From contig JAISMA010000209.1 of the NCBI GenBank assembly GCA_031276985.1, positions 1 to 6,086 on the forward strand: a stretch of 6,086 nt of DNA. The letters run 5' to 3'. Position 1 is the stretch's first letter, and each line of letters opens with the position of its first letter. The notes below the pieces were generated by a model. That model ran no database searches, was not told the DNA's origin, and worked only from the letters and a program-made list of their open reading frames with translations. A program made the translations under genes and the position numbers. Below, piece after piece: positions 4,535 through 6,086 of the stretch. The DNA comes from Helicobacteraceae bacterium. GTDB taxonomy: Bacteria; Campylobacterota; Campylobacteria; Campylobacterales; SZUA-545.

Positions 4535-5830
4535 TTAGTTTTTAAGCACAATCAATCCGCGCAAAATGCCAAGCGCCGTTTTGAGCTGGTAATCGGCGTT
4601 TAACTGCGTTTCGGTAATCGCGCCGGAGTCGTCTTCGCGGCTCTCTTTTTTCTGAGCGGCGTTCGCCGCGTCAAGTTGCGCTTCAAGATGACCTTTTAGC
4701 TGCGCTTCTTTGATCTCGAATTCGTTGTCGATCTCTTTGACGCTGACGCGCTTTACTTCCACGTCGGGAACGATGCCCGTAGCTTGAATGCTTCGTCCGC
4801 TTGGCAGATAGTATCTGGCGATCGTAAGGCGAATCGCGTCGCCGTCGTCAAGCGGCAGGACGACTTGAACGCTTCCTTTGCCAAAGGTTTTTTCGCCTAC
4901 GATCACGGCGCGTTTGTGATCTTGCAAACTGCCGCCGACGATCTCGCTCGCGCTCGCGCTGCCGCCATTGACCAAAACGACCATCGGAATGTTGGTTATG
5001 CTGCCCGTTTTGCTTGCGTGAAAAACCTGATTTTCGCTCTCTATGCGACCTTTTTGCGAGACGATAACGCCCTTGTCGACAAACAGATCCGTAGTTTTGA
5101 CCGCCTGATCCATTAAGCCGCCCGCGTTGTTTCGCAGATCCAAGACGATCCCTTTGATCTTGTCTCTGCGGGAGTTAATCTCTTTTCTTAAAGAGGAGGC
5201 TACGTTTTTATCAAAGCTAACGACGCGCAAGTAAAGCACGTCGTCGTTGTAGGTTTTCGCGTAGACCGATTGCACTTTGATTATGGCGCGGACAATCGTC
5301 ATCTCCAGCGGTTTTTCCGCGCCTTTACGCACGATCGTAAGTTTAATCTGCGTGTCGGGCTTGCCGCGCATAAGATTGACCGCTTCGTCGATATTCATGC
5401 CGATCGTGGATCGCTCGTCGATCTTCAGAATGATGTCGCCGCTTTCAACGCCCGCTCTGTCGGCGGGAGTGCCTTCCATTGGCGCTTCGACGGTGAGCGC
5501 GCCGTCGCGCATGCTAACGGTAATGCCTAGTCCGCCGAACTCGCCCGCGGTTTTGGCGTTCATATCTCGATACTGTTTGGGCTCAAGATAGCCCGAATGC
5601 GCGTCAAGATTGGAGAGCATGCCATCCATAGCTTTTTGGATAACCGCGTCAATCTCCACTTGATCGACGTAGTATTTCTCGATCGTATTGACGACCTTAG
5701 TGAACTTCTCAAAAGCGTTAATCCGCGCCGTATCGTAGCTTGCGTTTTTCGCTTCGAGCGTATTGTAAAGCCCTAGCGAAGCGGCGGCGATAACGACAAA
5801 CGAGGCTAACGCGATTAGCCGTTGTTTCAT
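4535..5830 (-). CDS. ctpA: Carboxyl-terminal processing protease (S41 family, PDZ-containing)
   Basis: A 431-residue protease with an N-terminal hydrophobic signal or anchor (about 5-23), placing it in the periplasm or inner membrane. A PDZ domain covers about 98-180 (FGGLGITV, then GTPADRAGVESGDIIL). The S41 domain follows. In the NGGSASASEI motif (288-297) Ser293 fits the nucleophile; Lys318 in FGKG lies 25 residues later and Gln322 four further, the same spacing as the Ser-Lys-Gln triad reported for CtpB-type enzymes. The tail has a charged, probably helical segment around 365-400. Such proteases trim or degrade envelope proteins from their C-termini; the substrate here is unknown. The ATG at 5830-5828 has GGAG 8 nt upstream. 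It leads the minus-strand run into purC, as Cj0511 does in C. jejuni. The symbol is the usual family name; no prc-type extra domains are present. Confidence 0.94.
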   Translation of the reverse strand: MKQRLIALASFVVIAAASLGLYNTLEAKNASYDTARINAFEKFTKVVNTIEKYYVDQVEIDAVIQKAMDGMLSNLDAHSGYLEPKQYRDMNAKTAGEFGGLGITVSMRDGALTVEAPMEGTPADRAGVESGDIILKIDERSTIGMNIDEAVNLMRGKPDTQIKLTIVRKGAEKPLEMTIVRAIIKVQSVYAKTYNDDVLYLRVVSFDKNVASSLRKEINSRRDKIKGIVLDLRNNAGGLMDQAVKTTDLFVDKGVIVSQKGRIESENQVFHASKTGSITNIPMVVLVNGGSASASEIVGGSLQDHKRAVIVGEKTFGKGSVQVVLPLDDGDAIRLTIARYYLPSGRSIQATGIVPDVEVKRVSVKEIDNEFEIKEAQLKGHLEAQLDAANAAQKKESREDDSGAITETQLNADYQLKTALGILRGLIVLKN

Positions 5831-5867
5831 TTAACAAACTCCATTTTTTTGGCAAAGAAAAGGGCAT

Positions 5868-5873
5868 ATTGTA
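5868..5873 (-). promoter_or_regulatory. Candidate -10 box for ctpA and the pur run
   Basis: TACAAT on the minus strand matches five of six consensus bases and lies 38 bases upstream of the ctpA ATG. No -35 match is found at the usual distance. It is the best -10 candidate in the 115-base divergent gap for transcription of the whole minus-strand run, since none of the internal junctions leaves room for a clear promoter. Confidence 0.4.
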
Positions 5874-5917
5874 GCAAAGCGCTTCTCAAGATATGTCGCT
5901 TTGCGCGTCGTCCGCGA

Positions 5918-5923
5918 TATAAT
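5918..5923 (+). promoter_or_regulatory. Candidate -10 box for glgB
   Basis: A perfect TATAAT on the plus strand, 22 bases before the glgB ATG, within CGCGATATAATTATC. It would give a short leader of about 16 nt containing AGGCG as the ribosome binding site. No good -35 box is visible. It sits back to back with the ctpA candidate, 44 bases apart, so one regulator could influence both. Confidence 0.45.
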
Positions 5924-5945
5924 TATCAAAAAAATAGGCGTTTGC

Positions 5946-6086
5946 ATGGCTACAAAAGAGGTTGCGCGCGACTTTTCGCTCTGGGGCGAGCAGGATTCGT
6001 ACTACTTCAAAGACGGATCGCACTATCGGCTTTTTGAAAAACTCGGCGCGCATTTGACGACGCGATCGGGCAAAAAAGGCGCGTAT
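5946..6086 (+). CDS. glgB: 1,4-alpha-glucan branching enzyme, N-terminal part
   Basis: Forty-seven codons from an ATG at 5946 run off the end of the window. The segment YYFKDGSHYRLFEKLGAH (residues 19-36) matches the GlgB entry motif in which a Gly-x-His is followed by LYEKLGAH, just before the CBM48 domain. GlgB makes alpha-1,6 branches in glycogen in the cytosol. The short lead-in, about 20 residues before this motif, points to the shorter form of the enzyme without the extra N-terminal domain seen in E. coli. AGGCG lies 7 nt upstream of the start. The active site is outside the window, so the call rests on the N-terminal motif only. Confidence 0.85.
   Translation, partial: MATKEVARDFSLWGEQDSYYFKDGSHYRLFEKLGAHLTTRSGKKGAY

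Noticed and set aside
4784..5591. Plus-strand open frames opposite ctpA
   Set aside because: They are antisense shadows of a clear S41 protease with intact catalytic residues, and none resembles a known protein.

Overview
The window looks like chromosomal DNA of a member of the Campylobacterota (Epsilonproteobacteria) with a moderately high GC content. The main evidence is gene order: a carboxyl-terminal processing protease, purC, purS, purQ and a membrane protein with a C-terminal SH3-like domain follow each other on the minus strand. To my knowledge this is the Campylobacter jejuni Cj0511-Cj0515 arrangement. Species cannot be named from this window.

Layout: (1) 1-306, plus strand: the C-terminal end of a PepD-type M20 aminoacyl-histidine dipeptidase. 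(2) 307-637: a convergent gap with no convincing gene, holding a REPIN-like pair of inverted palindromic repeats and other GTCAT-tagged repeat pieces. (3) 638-1416, minus strand: a low-GC two-gene unit, made of a lipoprotein with a calcium-loop-like motif followed 2 nt later by a very short secreted ORF that appears to be the remnant of a longer gene. (4) 1417-1812: the upstream region of that unit (a TATAAT box and a 10-bp dyad), then more palindromic repeats and a G9 tract. (5) 1813-5830, minus strand: the tightly packed run ctpA-purC-purS-purQ-membrane protein, with ATGA overlaps between the pur genes. (6) 5831-5945: a divergent promoter region. (7) 5946-6086, plus strand: the first 47 codons of a glycogen branching enzyme, cut by the window edge.

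How the genes work together: PurC makes SAICAR. PurS and PurQ are two of the three subunits of FGAM synthetase; the third, PurL, is not in the window. CtpA and the membrane protein act at the cell envelope and are linked to the purine genes by position, not by an obvious pathway. The part least explained by ordinary annotation is 307-1812: a GC-poor lipoprotein islet bracketed by repeats of one general kind, with a truncated second gene. I see no CRISPR, tRNA, rRNA, transposase or defence system, and nothing that clearly amounts to a new biological system.
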